From Zelopaecilomyces penicillatus (taxonomy: Eukaryota; Ascomycota; Sordariomycetes; Hypocreales; Pseudodiploosporaceae): a stretch of DNA of 64,000 nt. Below, in pieces: positions 32,273-45,904 of the stretch (position 1 is the first letter of the stretch; each line of letters starts with the position of its first letter). The notes beneath the pieces were generated by a model. That model did no database searches, had not been told where the DNA came from, and saw only the letters and a list, made by a program, of their open reading frames with translations. The position numbers and the translations under genes were made by a program. The stretch is taken from assembly GCA_005765155.1 (NCBI GenBank), contig VCCP01000002.1, forward strand, positions 3,224,001-3,288,000, written 5' to 3'.

Positions 32273-34984
32273 ATGTTTCCTCGAAAGAGGCACAGTCACA
32301 ATCTTTCCGAACCAAGCCCCAATACTGCCAGTCTGCCGACAACGGCCGTATCACGAGAGACGTCATCGTCACGAGCCACTGCCAACTCCGAGCCCATCTC
32401 TAGTAACCAACGCATGCCGCCCCCACTACCAGCAAGCGATGGTACCAAAACACCAGTCAGGGTGAAAGACGCCAAACAAGTACGCGTTTTTTCTTCTTCA
32501 TTAGTCCATTCGCTGAGGCTGTCAGCGCAGAACACTAACGCCGATGCTGAAAAAGGTTCGCAAGGCTCAAAGTTGGTACGGGTCGTGGCCACGGGCACCA
32601 AAGGCCTCGGCTTCAACATCGCTAGCGCGGGAAAATATATTCGTTGCAACCGTCAAACCGAACGGAATGCCGGATCTTGGTCGATATGAGCTCAAGAGAA
32701 ATGGCGACGACGCTGCTAGCTTGCGCAGCACCGCATCAGCAACCCGGACTCTAGTCAAGACACCCGAAAACAGCTCGAATGGCGAAGTTGCAAAGGATAC
32801 GCCGGAAACCCCGAAAATCCCTGAAGAGCCTGAAGTTTTACCCGAACCCGACCACAAGGTTGCTCAGGACGAGCCCATCATGAAGGCAGAGGATAAGCCA
32901 GTCGAAGACCAGGCCGCGGAGCCTGAAAAAAAACCAGAACAGGCGACGGGATGGTTAAGCTGGTGGAACCCGCTCTCGACAGAGACGGCAGAGGAGGTGG
33001 AAGCGGCGATGGTCGCTGATCCATGCCCAAAGAAAGAAATTGCTAAGCCAATTCCGCCGCCGATAGAGCCAGCCCCGTTGGAGCAACCAGTAGACCCCCC
33101 AGCTCAAGATCCTGTCGCGGCCACATTATGGTTCAATTTCTGGTCTCCGTCAAGCGAGGACAAGGCAAAACCAGAAATCGACGAAGAGCCCAAACCAGAC
33201 GTCGAACCGGAACCGGTTAAAGAGCCAGAGAATGTATCTACGAAAGATGCCCCCTCTCGACCCCAGACCCCTCAACATCGGAGTCCGCCACCAAAGGCCG
33301 GTTCTACATGGGCGTTTTGGTCCCGAGACTCACCGACTGCCATCGACAAGATACCTGGGCAGGATAAAGGGGAGATTGCTGTCATTGGCGAAGGCTCCGA
33401 GATGCATCCGACGCCAATAGTGGAAGGGGACGTTACCCAGGCTCCAGTAAGAGAGGATCCTGCAGTTTCAGGGGTAAAAGAGGTCCAGCGAAGCTCGATA
33501 TCAAGTTGGCGGAAAGGGAAGACGGCCCGTCCACAGTCGCTCGATATAAACGCCCGGCCCTCATCGGCTGCTGGAATTACAACACCTACTACCACTGAAC
33601 AAGGCCCTGAAAAGGCATCCCAGCCGACGATAGAACAGCCACAGTCTCCAGCCAAGACACAAATCACGAAAAAGCCAACCGCTGCTGAGATAGAGTCGAC
33701 AACAAAACAGCCACCCAATCTCCTATTACCCTCATTCTCCAGTACTTATAGTATGAAGGAGAGCCCTTCAATTCTTAAGCAAATAACGGGCATGCTGCTT
33801 AACAATCCACAGCCGCCTGCCAAACACGTATTCCGTGTCAAAGAACCTCCGAGAATCCGGAAAGCCATCGCTATCGGTGTACATGGCCTCTTCCCTGCCA
33901 CTTACCTCCGACCCATGATTGGCCAGCCCACGGGGACCTCGTTGAGATTCTCAAGCCTTTGCGCAGAAGCCATCCGTCGATGGGCTGACGCCCATGGCAG
34001 CTGGGATTGCGAAATCGAAAAGGTAGCACTGGAAGGAGACGGCCGGATCAACGACAGGGTTGAGAACTTGTGGAAGCTGATGGTTAACTGGATTGATCAC
34101 ATCCGCGAGGCCGATCTGATTGTGATTGCATGCCACTCTCAAGGTGTCCCCGTCAGCATCATGCTTTTGGAAAAGCTGATTGAGCTTGGTATCATTACTC
34201 ATGCGAAGGTTGGAGTTTGTGCCATGGCTGGAGTAGCACTGGGACCGTTTCCGGACTATAAATCAAGTATCCTTATGGGGTCGGCTGCGGAGCTATGGGA
34301 TTTCGGTAATCCTCAGAGTCATAACTCGCAGCGATTCGAGACTTGCCTCAAACGGGTTCTTAATTACGGCGCACGTATCACGTTCATTGGTAGCATCGAC
34401 GACCAACTCGTGCCTATGGAGGTAAGATAACTTCACTGCCTAGATTTACATGAACGTTACAAAACTAACCTCAAACTTACTAGTCCGCCGTTTATTCCCC
34501 TGCATCCCATCCTTACATATACCGCGCCGTCTTTATCGACGGCCGCATCCACGCGCCAGACTTCATCGCCCATCTCGTCGGCTTCGCCCTCAAGCTACGA
34601 AATCTCGGCATACCCGACCACGGCCTGATCCGCGAGCTCTCTGCCCCCTTAGCAGGCTCGCTCTACTCTGGCGAGGGCCATTCACGACTCTACTATGATG
34701 ATGCCGTCTACGACCTCGCCATTATGCACGCTCTCGAAACGACCAGGACGAGTCAACAGGTACCATGTGACATACCCCCTCGCGAGGCTGCGTCTTTGAC
34801 GACGCCGCCAAATCCCTATGTCCTGCCGTGGATTATGCGGGGCCTTCTGGAGGAAGAGTTTGTGAAGAAGCAGTTGCGTGCGGAGACGGAGGAGCTGTTG
34901 CGGCAGTTTGACGATTGGAAGCCAACGAACAAAGCTCTCAAGGACGTCAAGTACCGGTTAGAGGCTGTCCGCTCTAAGTTGTGA
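32273..34984 (+). CDS. YMC020W-like alpha/beta-hydrolase family protein
   Basis: Exons 32273-32479, 32526-34421 and 34484-34984; 867 residues. Intron 1 is only 46 nt (GTACGC/CAG); intron 2 is 62 nt (GTAAGA/TAG). The N-terminal half is low-complexity, with charged Pro/Glu-rich linkers and short WLSWWNPLS / LWFNFWSPSS / TWAFWSRDSP repeats. The C-terminal half, from RKAIAIGVHGLFPATYLRP, has a hydrolase-like fold with the nucleophile-elbow motif ACHSQGVP (Ser in H-S-Q-G) and GSIDDQLVPMES spanning the second intron, a likely Asp-loop. This matches fungal proteins annotated as YMC020W-like alpha/beta hydrolases, whose substrate is not established. The ATG at 32273 is the first in frame. It shares its promoter with RRP5. 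Confidence 0.8.
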
Positions 34985-35825
34985 TTCCGACTGCTCTTAC
35001 TGATTGTTCTATTTCTCCCTTTTTTATTTTTCATTTTTTATTTTAACAAACCCAAAAGTCCCCAGCATTGCATATTCAACTCGCATATGGGTGTTCTTCC
35101 CAGTTCTTGTTTTCGTCTCTTTTTACCCCCTTTCCTTTCTTTTACCATTTCAGTTTTGACGAGGAGCGTTTTTCTTTTTTTTTTTTGGAGGCTAGACTCT
35201 CCCTTTTCAGAAACGAACAGACGAGGACTCAAAGGCTACATTGTTCATGTTTACTTGTTACCTTTTCACTTTTATTACTTTTATGTTAAACCTTTTTCTT
35301 TTTGGGGGGAGATTTTCTATGGTTTTATTTTGGGCGCGGGATTTTGCATGTATAGATGTAAATACGAGTACACACATTCATAGATACTTGGGACCTCTTA
35401 AATCAAGAGGCAGCCCTTCATGTTAAAGATTTTGTCTGTTGGTTCTTAAATTTATTATCAATGGTATCGAATATCAAGGGGGCAGGAGGTCTTGTTGATA
35501 GGAGAGAAATTGTTCATCTATTTCATAGTGTTTCATAAGCGAGAAATCGTACATTATCATCTAGAGAGAAATGTGATGTGATGTGTATAATATGCCACGC
35601 AGCTAGATGTTGCGTCAACTTCCACTGTGTCAACCCCTACTTCACCAAGATGCATAACAACATCCTTTTTTTCATAGGCCATCTCTGGCATGCCCTCCCG
35701 TTCTATGCGTTACACAATATGATACATGAGTAGCTCCATGAGAAGACATTCCCGCGTGTACCCTCGTTGCTCCTCGCCAAAACAATTTAAAAAAAAACAC
35801 AAGTAATAGGGATTTAGACCCCCAT
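34985..35825. other. Convergent 3' intergenic region
   Basis: 841 bp between the ends of the hydrolase-like gene (+) and MPP-alpha (-), T-rich from 35010 to 35310, as in fungal 3' untranslated DNA. No gene seen. Confidence 0.6.
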
Positions 35826-37662
35826 CTACGCCTTCTTGCCCAGCTTCCAACTATCGATGCGGTCTTGGATTTGATCCCAGCTCATAGTGTGACTTGTTAC
35901 GCCGTATGCCTGGGCCTCCTGTAGCACTACCGTGGGAGCTCCGCTACCAGCGCCCGGGTTCTGCACCGCACCGCCGACGATCATGCTCGCCACCCGGCGC
36001 AGATCAGCAACGGTAAGGTTCTCGATGCGGCGGCACATCTCCCGCACGGGCACCTTGTGGCCGTGGACCTGAACAGAGCGGCCCAGGTCCTCAAGCTCGA
36101 CCATGCGGCTTTCGAGGTTCATGAGCAGACTGGAGCGCAGTTGGTTCTTGGCGCGCGATACTTCGCCCTCCTGCAGACGTGAGTAGCCGGACTCTAGCGT
36201 TAGTGACCGGAGCTCCTGGCACATGACGTCGAGCATTGGAGAGGTGTGCCCAGGCATACACGAGGCGGATATGCCGAACAGGCCCGAGTCTGTGTAAGAA
36301 TGGTTGAAGGCGACGCAGGACTCAACCCAGCCGTGCTGGTTGAGCACATTGGTATACAGCCGTGAGTACATGCCCTTTCCAGGCCCTCCAGCGGAGAAGG
36401 ACCCGCCGCCTCCCAGGAGCGTCTGCAACGTCGCCAGCGCGTAGATATCGTCGGATGCCACCGGTAGGCCCTCAAAGGCGAGGTGGATGTGCGTAAAGTT
36501 GGTGTTGTTGAGAGTCGGCGGCTGAGGAGGCAGGGAGAGGAAGCCGCCACTGTAGTGAGAAGACTTGTTGATATCGGCGATGGAGGGGGGCGCGTCGACG
36601 ACGGAGGCATTGTTAGTAGCGGAGGTGGAGATGTTCTTCAAGAAAGGAATTTTGGACAAAAGGTTTGGTGACTGTTGACCACTGGAGGACGAGGATGAAG
36701 ATGATAATGATGCAGTAGACGCTTCACTGCCAGCTAGGGAGCCCAAACTTGACTCCGATCCTGTCCTCGACAACATCGACTGAGCTCCGGCCTTCATATC
36801 ACCAAAAAACTGCTCCGCCAACTTCACTGCCTCACCGTGCTCTACACCTGCAAAGGCCAGCACCATCCGCTCCGGTCGGTAAAACAAGTCCCGGTACGTC
36901 ATGACTGTGTTCCGATTGATACTGCCGAGGCGGTCCTCGGGGCAAAGCAGCGGGTTCCCCAGAGTATTATCCTTGAACGCAGCCGTGTGCACCAGCTCCG
37001 GCAGGATAAGCTCGGGCTTACTCCAAATCTCGGCGATTTCGTAGCGCGCCGTCTCAATCTGCTCTGCAACCTCTTCCTCCGTCATGCGCGGGTCGCGGAT
37101 CGTGTCGGCTAGTAGACCCACGGTCGTGGGGACGGCGTTGTTGAACGTTGCTGCCTGGTACATCATCGACTCTCGTGATGATGCGCACTGAATATTGCCC
37201 CCCAGCGCTTCGACTCTCTCTAGCATCTCGTCTGCGGAATGGGTTGATGTTGATTTGAAAGCAAGACGGTCCATGATGTGGGACACGCCGCGGAGGCTGC
37301 TGTTCTCGAAGCGGGAGCCAGCTTCGACATAGACTCCCACTCCCGAAAAGGACCCCGGAAGGGCCTCTGACGCAACCCGCAAGCCATTCGGTATTGTTGT
37401 GATTTGATCCAGTTCTGTAGGTTCCTGTAACTCAGATGGATTAGTCCCATGTACTTTAACAACCCAAATAACAACATGTGTGTTTTTATTCGCATTTAGT
37501 AAAACGTAGGATTTGCCAGGCACAAACCTTTGGTATCCCCTCCACCGCAATCGTCGCCAGAGACCGCCGGGGCAGAGAGAGCTTCGTACAGGTAGGCGCC
37601 ACCAGCCTCGAGCCCAAGGCCGTCGCCCTGGGCTGCATCCGGAAAGCAAGCTGTCGCAACAT
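35826..37662 (-). CDS. MAS2: Mitochondrial processing peptidase alpha subunit
   Basis: Exons 37662-37528 and 37424-35826; intron 37527-37425 (103 nt, GTTTGT/CAG, phase 0); 577 residues. The first exon encodes an Arg-rich, acid-poor presequence (MLRQLAFRMQPRATALGSRL) typical of mitochondrial import. The M16 peptidase-like domain begins at TTIPNGLRVASEALPG. The position of the zinc site of the beta subunit (HxxEH) reads HIMDRL, so this subunit is non-catalytic. The glycine-rich substrate loop of alpha subunits is present (LLGGGGSFSAGGPGKGMYSR). In the matrix it binds presequences and passes them to the beta subunit for cleavage. The long Ser-rich insertion near residues 320-345 is a usual fungal feature. 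The large continuous frame starting at 37718 includes intron sequence and is not the real N-terminus. Confidence 0.95.
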
Positions 37663-38493
37663 TGTTGAATCGGTTGGTTTGGCTTCGCCGGGAGTATGGA
37701 TGGAGTGTATTCCAGCACGATCTGGAATGACGACGTAGCTCAGATGCAAGCATCTCTATCTATCTCCCAAGGGAAAATTGTACTAGCTTATCTCGGCGAT
37801 AACTCGGATCATCCCGTCGCCGGAGCTCCGACGAACTGCTTCTTCTCCAGGGCCGGGACGCTTACACGTGGGAGGAGGGAACATTGCCACTAATCAGTAA
37901 AAATTCCGATTATTACGAGCTTTGTAATTGATAGCTGGTGATTGAATGGGCCTTTTCTCACGGTTGCTTATTTATCCATTGTAATGGGGCAGTTGAAACT
38001 ATATCTGCAGTTGATGAGGCAACTCCAACTTAAATGCAACTACCAAAACACAACCGCTTCTAGTCCAATGTGGTATAAATGTGAAATGAAAATGAGAGGC
38101 TAATGGTTTATCGCTTAAAGTGCTGCTATCCCATGTAATGTAACGATGCCCGTCATATGCCAAGTCGGGTGCATCTGTTACTTGCAAACGCGTTATGCAA
38201 ATGCGTAGAGCTAAAACAAATGGAAATATAATCTTGTCAAAAGATGCTTGACGCCGCGCTGAGACCCAAACCCAGATGCCAACCACCTAATGAAGGATGA
38301 TGCTCCGTCTCAACGACTCCGTACGCCTAGTGCCTGCCACACCAATGCGACCAGTATGTATAAAAAGAAAGAGAGAAGAAAAAATAGAAAACCCCCTTCT
38401 AGCATTACGCAATCCGCAGCTGTGCCTGCCAGACTTGAAAAAATTGACAGATTGCCTTTCATGATCTTAAACCAAGGAGTTACTCTTTATATG
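37663..38493. other. Intergenic, MPP-alpha promoter and DMA1 3' flank
   Basis: 831 bp with the MPP-alpha promoter next to 37662 and the DMA1 terminator side. No gene or strong motif recognised. Confidence 0.6.
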
Positions 38494-40366
38494 CTACCTG
38501 CTAGAGGCATCGCTTTGAGCACTGGTGGTTGAATCCATATCTGCCGCCGCATTCAGGCTCGTCATTTCTGATGCTGGATCACCACTGTCTTGTCCTGCTC
38601 TTCCGTCGAATACCCAAGGCCCAACGTTATTTCTTGGTGTTATTGGCCCCTCAGCCCCACCACCTGGTGGGGAAGGAGTGCGACCATCTCTCAAGTGGCT
38701 GGCCCGGCCGGAGCCTGATATTGGGCTTCGAATGGGCAATGGCTCGCTAGTGGTGTGTGGTTGTGAGGATCGGGCTGTTGGGATCTCGGGAGAAGGAATA
38801 ACGTTAACTGTGACATCCATAGCATCGATGTCTTGTACTGGTGATTCTGGCGGCTGTACTGGCGCCGTGGGTTGGACCGGAGCAGGCTGGACCTTGTTTG
38901 AAGTCTCGGCCTCGTGTGACTCGTTCAACCCTTCTAGCTGCTGCCATTCCTCGTTCGGTTCGTCGACGTCGGCTTCCAGATCGGCTCCAGCCCGACAGTT
39001 GGGGCAAACAAAGATGGGGTATTGTGGGGACATGAGCAGTGACTTTATACACTTGAAATGCCATGTATGTGAGCAGGGAGCAACAAAGAGAGACTGGCAC
39101 GGCTGTGAAATTGATCAGTCAGATATGTCACACAAAAATAAGGCAAACTAAAACTTACTGCAATAGAATTTAGACAAATGGCGCAGTCCTGTGAGTTTGT
39201 GCTTGTAACTGAACCCCCGCTAGATGTCATGGTACGTAACCTCTTATGAGCAGCCATGCTACAAGAAAGAAAACGTTAGTATGGCTTTCATACACAAAAA
39301 AACAAAGGAAGCATTGCGGCACGGGTGTATTGGTATATTTCACTTACTTGAATGTGTTGAGCTTATTCTGCCATCCTCGGTTGAGTTCCAGTCTCATCTT
39401 GACGCATCGAAAGATCATCTCCTCGCCCCCTTTGAAGTCGATGCCGAGCTGGACAATATCCCCGTCGTTAATCGGGAAAGCCTTGCTCTCCTGTGATGGT
39501 GGACTCAATCTGATGTGGTTCAGAAATGTTCCCGAGGAGCTCTTGACATCTTTGATATACCACTTTCCATCTTCACACCAAAATTCGCAGTGTCGTCTGC
39601 TCACCACCTTGCTCTTGAAGCCGACAGGGGCTGACGATGGCTGGTTTCCGGGCAAGTTTGCCATGGCCTGGCTGTCTCGCTCCGAGTATCGCCCAACACG
39701 GATAACCTCAGACCCAGTGGGAAGAGTCCTTGAAATAGGCGGAAAGGCGAGAGAGGGTCGGGTTGCTCGAGGATCGTAATACGACGAAAAGCGGATCGAA
39801 GGCGTCGCTGCGTCAGGCGAGCCATTCGGCAGCTCACTCGATCTTTCCCTCGTCATAGTGGATGATTCTTCGGCCGTGACCGTGCCAGTTTCTCTATTCG
39901 CAGCAGAAGAAGCAGCAGCAGCAGAAGGTCCGGCTGAGTTTGCTGCTTGGTCGGACGATGGTTGTTCGGGTTGCTCGCTGGCTTCGGCGATAGGGGGAGG
40001 TGGGCTGCCTGACGCTGGCGGTGAGGCGTTCCGCGATGGCTGAATGGCGGCGTCAGGTGTTGAGCTGACTAACGTCAACCTGTTGCTGCGGTTGTTGCCG
40101 CTCGCGGCTGTGGTAGTTGTTGCAGTTGCGGTTGCGGTCGAAGAGGGCGAGTAGCTAACGGACCGTGTGAGGTTGGTCGCTAAACTTGCAGATGAGGTGC
40201 CGGTCGTGCTGTTGCTGTGGTGGGTATCACGCGACAGCAGATGGTTGTGCGTGTAGTTGCGCAGGTAACTCAGGCCGCGAAGGCGACTTGGCCGGGACGA
40301 CGACGGCGAAACGGCGGATGCTGCTGGTGGCCCAGGAATAGGCGGCGAGACGGGTTGTGTAAACAT
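38494..40366 (-). CDS. DMA1: Dma1-type FHA-RING E3 ubiquitin ligase
   Basis: Exons 40366-39348, 39258-39159 and 39102-38494; 575 residues; introns 39347-39259 and 39158-39103, both with GTAAGT donors. Residues 1 to about 210 are Ser/Thr/Ala/Pro-rich and likely disordered. An FHA phosphopeptide-binding domain follows (EVIRVGRYSERD, KSKVVSRRHCEFWC, YIKDVKSSSGTFLNHIRLS). A RING finger is split by intron 2: DCAICLNSIA before it and PCQSLFVAPCSHTWHFKC, then CPNCRAG after it. FHA followed by RING is the Dma1/Dma2/CHFR architecture. These ligases delay mitotic exit or septation when the spindle is faulty. The role is inferred from the family. The C-terminal tail is Ser/Pro-rich. About 6 kb upstream is gene-free. 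Confidence 0.93.
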
Positions 40367-43300
40367 TGGAAATTTCGGAGGAAAGAGTTGAATGAGTAGA
40401 AAATAGGTGTGGAAAGAGGCGGGGCCCAGCGAGGGAGGAATCGACCTGACTTCTTTGTCGTTTTAGTTTTGCCCTTTCTGTGGTTGGCCGGTTGATTTTG
40501 CACAAATCTCCAGTGGTGAACCACACTGCCAGCGTCCTTGGGGGAAATTTGCAGGCGTATATCGTTGGTATCAGTGAGCCAAGGGAGTCAAAGAAAACAA
40601 TGAACCAGCCCCTCCAAATCTCTGTTGACCGGTGGGGGAGTAGGTAGTGGTAGTAATAAGCTTCAGATGCTTTGCTGACTGCGAGAGAAGCCGAAAATCG
40701 TGGTTAATCTTCATATGCCTTCGCAAAGACTGCGAGACGAACCTGTGGACTGAGATGGAAGCAGAATTGGGATAAAGGCAGTGACTGCTTGGTGCATGAT
40801 GGAAGGATTGCCAGGGACGGAAAGTGAAGAAGTGCGTGCTGGAAATGCCGTTGTATTTACACTCATGCTGCCCAGGAGAGGTTTTTGCTAGTGGCCAGGC
40901 GAAATGGGGACAGTCAGTGGGCAAGGAGCCTCACACACACACTCACACTCAACTCGCCTTAGCTCACACGCCCTCTCACACGCACATCCAGCTTGGTCGC
41001 CATGGTTGTATTCGTACTGGTACTTTGGCCTGGATCCTGTACACGCGCGCACACATGTGCACACCACGTTGTCCAACTCCTTTCATCAAGTCTATCGAAG
41101 TTCATAGTAGTAGGCTACTCGCCTCAATTACTCGCCTCCCATCCAACCCACGTTAATAACCCCAAAGAACGCTCCCAACACGGCGTCATCTCGGCCCGCT
41201 TTCTCTCATTATGCCCGCAGATAACCGCCAACACCAACTGGCTCTTCTAAACCCCATTAGGGGACGTCAAGCCCTGTAGGGATACCAAGACACCACTGTA
41301 AGTCAGGTACCTGTAGGTCTCGGGACTTCCGCCTGCGGCAAAGGCAGTGGAGCGGGAGGCAACCTCTGGGCCTGCTGAGGCTGCGCCTGGACTCTGCTGC
41401 TAGCGTAGCGGCAACAGGGGTGTGTGCCTGTCGCTTGTCGCCCGTCGCCATGGATCATCAGCACCAACCACCTGAACCAACGAGACCAACAGCACCTGCA
41501 AGCACCTAATAACTAGTAGCAGCTGCACAGCGCCGTCTAAAGGGGGGCTTCACTGGGGCCTCGTCCTTTGCTTCAGGGCCTATCGAAGGAGTCTGCACTC
41601 CAGTGTCGCGCCTCAGGTGAGATGGTCATGGTCCCAGGCCAGGGGAGCCTTTTGAGAGACGCCTCCTCCTCTTTAACTAGACTATCTGACATGTCTGACC
41701 TGTGGGGTTCTTGTTCAATATTCTCTGGTTGTGGGTTTACTTGAGCAGGCATACCAAAAAGATTGCTTGCTGACGCTGTTTGACATCATATGGAGATTTT
41801 AGCATCACAAATCTCATCTTGGAAGATTAAAAACCCGTAATATAATGCGAGCTTCTTCGGGCCGTGGCGACGGCGCGGGCCAACAAATTCCACGGTTCAG
41901 GTCTGCATGTAATCCGTGTCCAAGCGAAAGCACGGGCTGGGCCAAGATTGATGAATTCAAGCGGCCCGCTACACGCACATGCATACAGTGATTACTGCAT
42001 TAACGCGTCGCATAACACGGCACTAATCATATCAAATGGGATAGATAGATCTTTGCGGGTTTCTGCCTTCGAAATGCACTCACACACGCATGTAAGTGTG
42101 TGTGTAGGTATGTACACCTACTGTTTCTGTAGGGCTGCGGACTTGGTCCCTACCTACACCCACTTTGTCGATACAGGTAATGGCCTTTTTTTTCAGCGGC
42201 TCAGCGAGGCCTAGAACTAGTGGGACGCTGTTAGAATGGGACGACCAGAGACAAGGTCTCGAACTTCAATCCCAGCAAAGAAACAAGATCCTTTGAAAAC
42301 AACCGGCCAGACGTAAAACATTGACCATCTGAAGAAGAGACAGCGATTTATAGAACCATTGTTTTTGCTGTCATAGCGAGGACGCACATCTTGCCTGAAT
42401 TTGTAGCAACTCCCAGCTGACTGTCCAGAAGTAGAGCGGACGCCGTTGCGTCGCTAGATCCCATATCCCTCAATAAACCGGGCACTTATTTTTCACCGGG
42501 CCCAATTGCTAGTTTCCTGCAGGTGTTATCCTGTACTAATCCTCATGTTAGTACCTTGGTAGGTTAGTTTGCTAGCGAGTGCCGGAGCGACGGCGGTCTT
42601 AGATACCCAGCCAGCCACCGTCAAAACAAAACGTTGACAAGCCCGCCGGTTTGTCAAAAGAGGCGAAGTCAAAACAAAGGTCTCAGCAGTACGCACTTTG
42701 CCCAGCCTTGGAAAAGAATATTCCCCTCTCAAAGATAAGAGATTGGTCTGCCTAAGAAAAGCGACAAGCAAAAAAAGATGATTTATTGTGCCCGTCGAGA
42801 GCGAGTCACCCATCCGTCTTGCTATTCATGACAGTGAGGGCAGCGTGACCTCGTCTCATCACGAGTCCTGTCATAACACCCCCCCAAAAAAAACCCACCG
42901 TCTCAAACGAGGCGTTATACTTGGCCTTGTTGGTTTTCAGCAGTCAAACTGCTTGGTACCCCGGCTATCTAGTATTTCAACCGCTTAGGTAGTTTTTGTA
43001 GAGCATATAGTGTATCTATTAGATCTTGCGATCAAGGCGCTCGTCCCCCCGCGCCATCTTGATTTGAACTGGGAAAACGCACTGCTATCCATCGGCAGTC
43101 GTAAGCGAATTCCAAGCCCAAAAAAAAGCATCGACATGGGGTAGCTAGCAATTATGGCTCGATCCTGGTACAATCAATAACTCCAAAAAGCAGGGGGTGT
43201 GCAGTTGAGAGAGGATGAATGCCGGTGAGGGAAAGGAAAGCAGCAGAAATTACTCAGGGCCATTTTCAGCCATCCGCGCCAACTTCAGCGCCATCAGCCC

Positions 43301-45281
43301 TTCACGATGGACCGCCCGCCGCCGCCGCCAGCCCGCACACTGCCGCATGCAGCATTTGCGCAGCCTGCTTTAATTGTGTCTGGCCGACTATGTTAGCAAC
43401 CCTTTGACCCTGCAGTAATTACTATGGTAGCTTGATCGACCTTTAAGCGCATGAGTTTGGGTCTTTTTAGGCACAGAATCAAGGCAAAGCTGAGACAAAA
43501 CAAAGACAAAGAGCTGCAGACAGCTGAACTCCATTGCCATCCGTCGCTGCTTTTCTCTCCTGAGCTGGATGCTTAGCGCTGTTGTTGGACCTCATTCAGG
43601 CAATGCTACACAGCTAATAAGCATGGAATACACACTGTATGCCCGCCCTTATCTTGGAGGAAACCGAACAACATTGGTTCAACTATTGCATTGGCAAAAA
43701 CAGAGAAACATTGGTATCTTCAATTTTCTCAGTTTTCATATCTCATAGGCCAGAATTAAATAATTTATATCGAATTCCCGAGATCCTTTGAGTTACTTTT
43801 ACCAGGTGTTGCGTGCCTATTCGTATCTATTCTCTATTGGACCTTTGGGGTTCATAACAAGATACTCCAGATTCAGATGTACCTGGGGGAGAATGGCGAG
43901 TCCAGTGGAATCTATAGACACGAGTTGGAAAGTATACAGTAAATTATATATATCCTGTAGCATAACATAGTTGTCCCTGCTCTTCAACCGTAAAGTGTGT
44001 TGACAGATTATACAGCCAACAGCAGTAGAGGCGCATATTTACCGATAAACGTCAACTCAACGATGTCAACACGTCCAGTGCCTGTTATTCTATCAGTGTG
44101 AGACTGTTGGTTTAACAGTTTCATACATGGTGCGAGACAGAAGAACAGTATGTGGGCAACCTTGACCATCGCCCTAGTGAGACTTGTTCCGAGCAGATTT
44201 TCAATAAATGATGAGATACAAACAATCTTGTAGCATTTAAGAGCGAGATAACAAAGTATTTCACCTCTAGATTCCTTTACACCAATATTAAGCCCACTCT
44301 CATCAATTATGTTTAAGTGTTGGGGTGGTGGTTTGTCTGAACCGCCTAAACTGCTGAAATCGGTCAACATTTCCTCGATTTGCAAACAAAGCGTAAGTAA
44401 GATCATCATTGAACAACAGTAATGAAAGCCTGAAAAAAAGCGGCGGTGCTCAGCAGTGTTCGTTCTGTTCGTCTACCTCCCCCCAAAACTGGCTGATAGG
44501 TCAGCACCTCTGTTTGCCTCTTTCGGTCGGGACCGCTGCGCTTGTTTCTTCTTTTTTTTGACGCAGAGCTCCGCGGCCCATCCCCTCCTCCTCCCCCAAG
44601 CTCCGCCGGCTATCGTCCCGCCCCATCCAATCCAGTGTCCTGCTTCTACTTCTGCTTCTTTCTTTTGGCCTGGTACTTGCAGCTTTATTTTCCACTTTGT
44701 CATAGGTAGGAAAAAATAGGGTTCAAGACATTGTTTTCCGCTGTGCTAGAATTTGTACAATTACATACACAAGGTACATGTATTTATATACACTATATGC
44801 AAGCTTGCGTGGCAAGGGGGAGGAGAGGGGATTGTGGAGAGGCTTGGCAAGCTTGGCTTTGTCTCGTTCATCAGGACTGGGCTTTGTGTTTTCTTCCGGC
44901 TACTACTATAATTGTAACTAGCAGCACCTGGCACCTGCATTGAGGAATGGCTTGGCTTTCTGGGCAAAGCCTGGGCGAGTCTTTATTCCTCAAGCGGTAA
45001 CTGCTTAGTTTACGGCCTATTACCATACATATTCAATTGAAGGTATCATACATCGATGGGTATGGACAATCGGAGGGGGCTTTGCTTTGCTTGGCTACCT
45101 TACTTGGTTATGTCTCTTCTCCCTCTCTTCCCCTGTTTCTGCATGAGCTTCCTCTACACGCCCCAAATACCGCCACCAGTCCCTAATGACAGCATGCCCG
45201 CATGGCACTTGTTGGCTGCATGTTATGTTTTTATTTTGGCAGCGCAAGGGTCAAGCAAGCCTCCGCGGCCAGGGTCTCATG

Positions 45282-45303
45282 GTGTGTGTGTGTGTGTGTG
45301 TGT
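45282..45303. repeat. (GT)11 microsatellite
   Basis: Uninterrupted GT tract in the 6-kb gap, followed within 15 bases by a GTACGT palindromic run. Confidence 0.9.
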
Positions 45304-45880
45304 TTAACCAGCAATATGTACGTACGTACGTCTTCCTTTGCGGCCTGTCAATGCGGACAATTTAATACCAACTTCAATGTACACTGTACACACTGACGTA
45401 CCCAAGTTGCCAAGGTCTCTAGAGCAAGAGCGTCAGCATCCCAAGCAACACAGATCAGCCTCACACAGTCAGAAACAAGACCAGAGATCAACAAGATCCA
45501 AGATCAACACATCCTCCCTCAACACATATCCTCGATTTCTTATTTGCACACACCCCTCCCCCAGCTAGGCAATCTGACAAAATAAAAACAATCCCCATCT
45601 CAGCATGCCGTAATCACATGGCAAACCTCTTGCCCGCCTGGACAACCCTCCGCACAAGCACGTGAGCCCCCCCGCGCTGCCCCTCCTCCTCCGCGAAACT
45701 TCAAGTCGCCAGCTACCTACTATTACATAGCAAGCCTCGTCCAATCCCAATGGGCAGACGACCGAACCCCTCGAACGGGTTGGGAAGGGGGGCCAGCTGT
45801 TCCTCTTTCCAGGGGTGGGGGGGAGCGGGGAGGGAGCTGTCAGGGCAATATATGCGAATGTGAGTTGAGCATTCCGTGAC

Positions 45881-45904
45881 TGTGTGTGTGTGTGTGTGTG
45901 TGTG
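45881..45904. repeat. (TG)12 microsatellite
   Basis: Uninterrupted TG tract about 480 bp downstream of the VPS16 stop codon. Confidence 0.9.

Noticed and set aside
35826..37718. A single 630-residue MPP-alpha frame starting at 37718
   Set aside because: Its first ~100 residues read through intron sequence in the wrong frame. The spliced model gives a proper mitochondrial presequence.
45282..45904. CRISPR-like repeats
   Set aside because: They are dinucleotide microsatellites in a eukaryotic genome without spacer structure.
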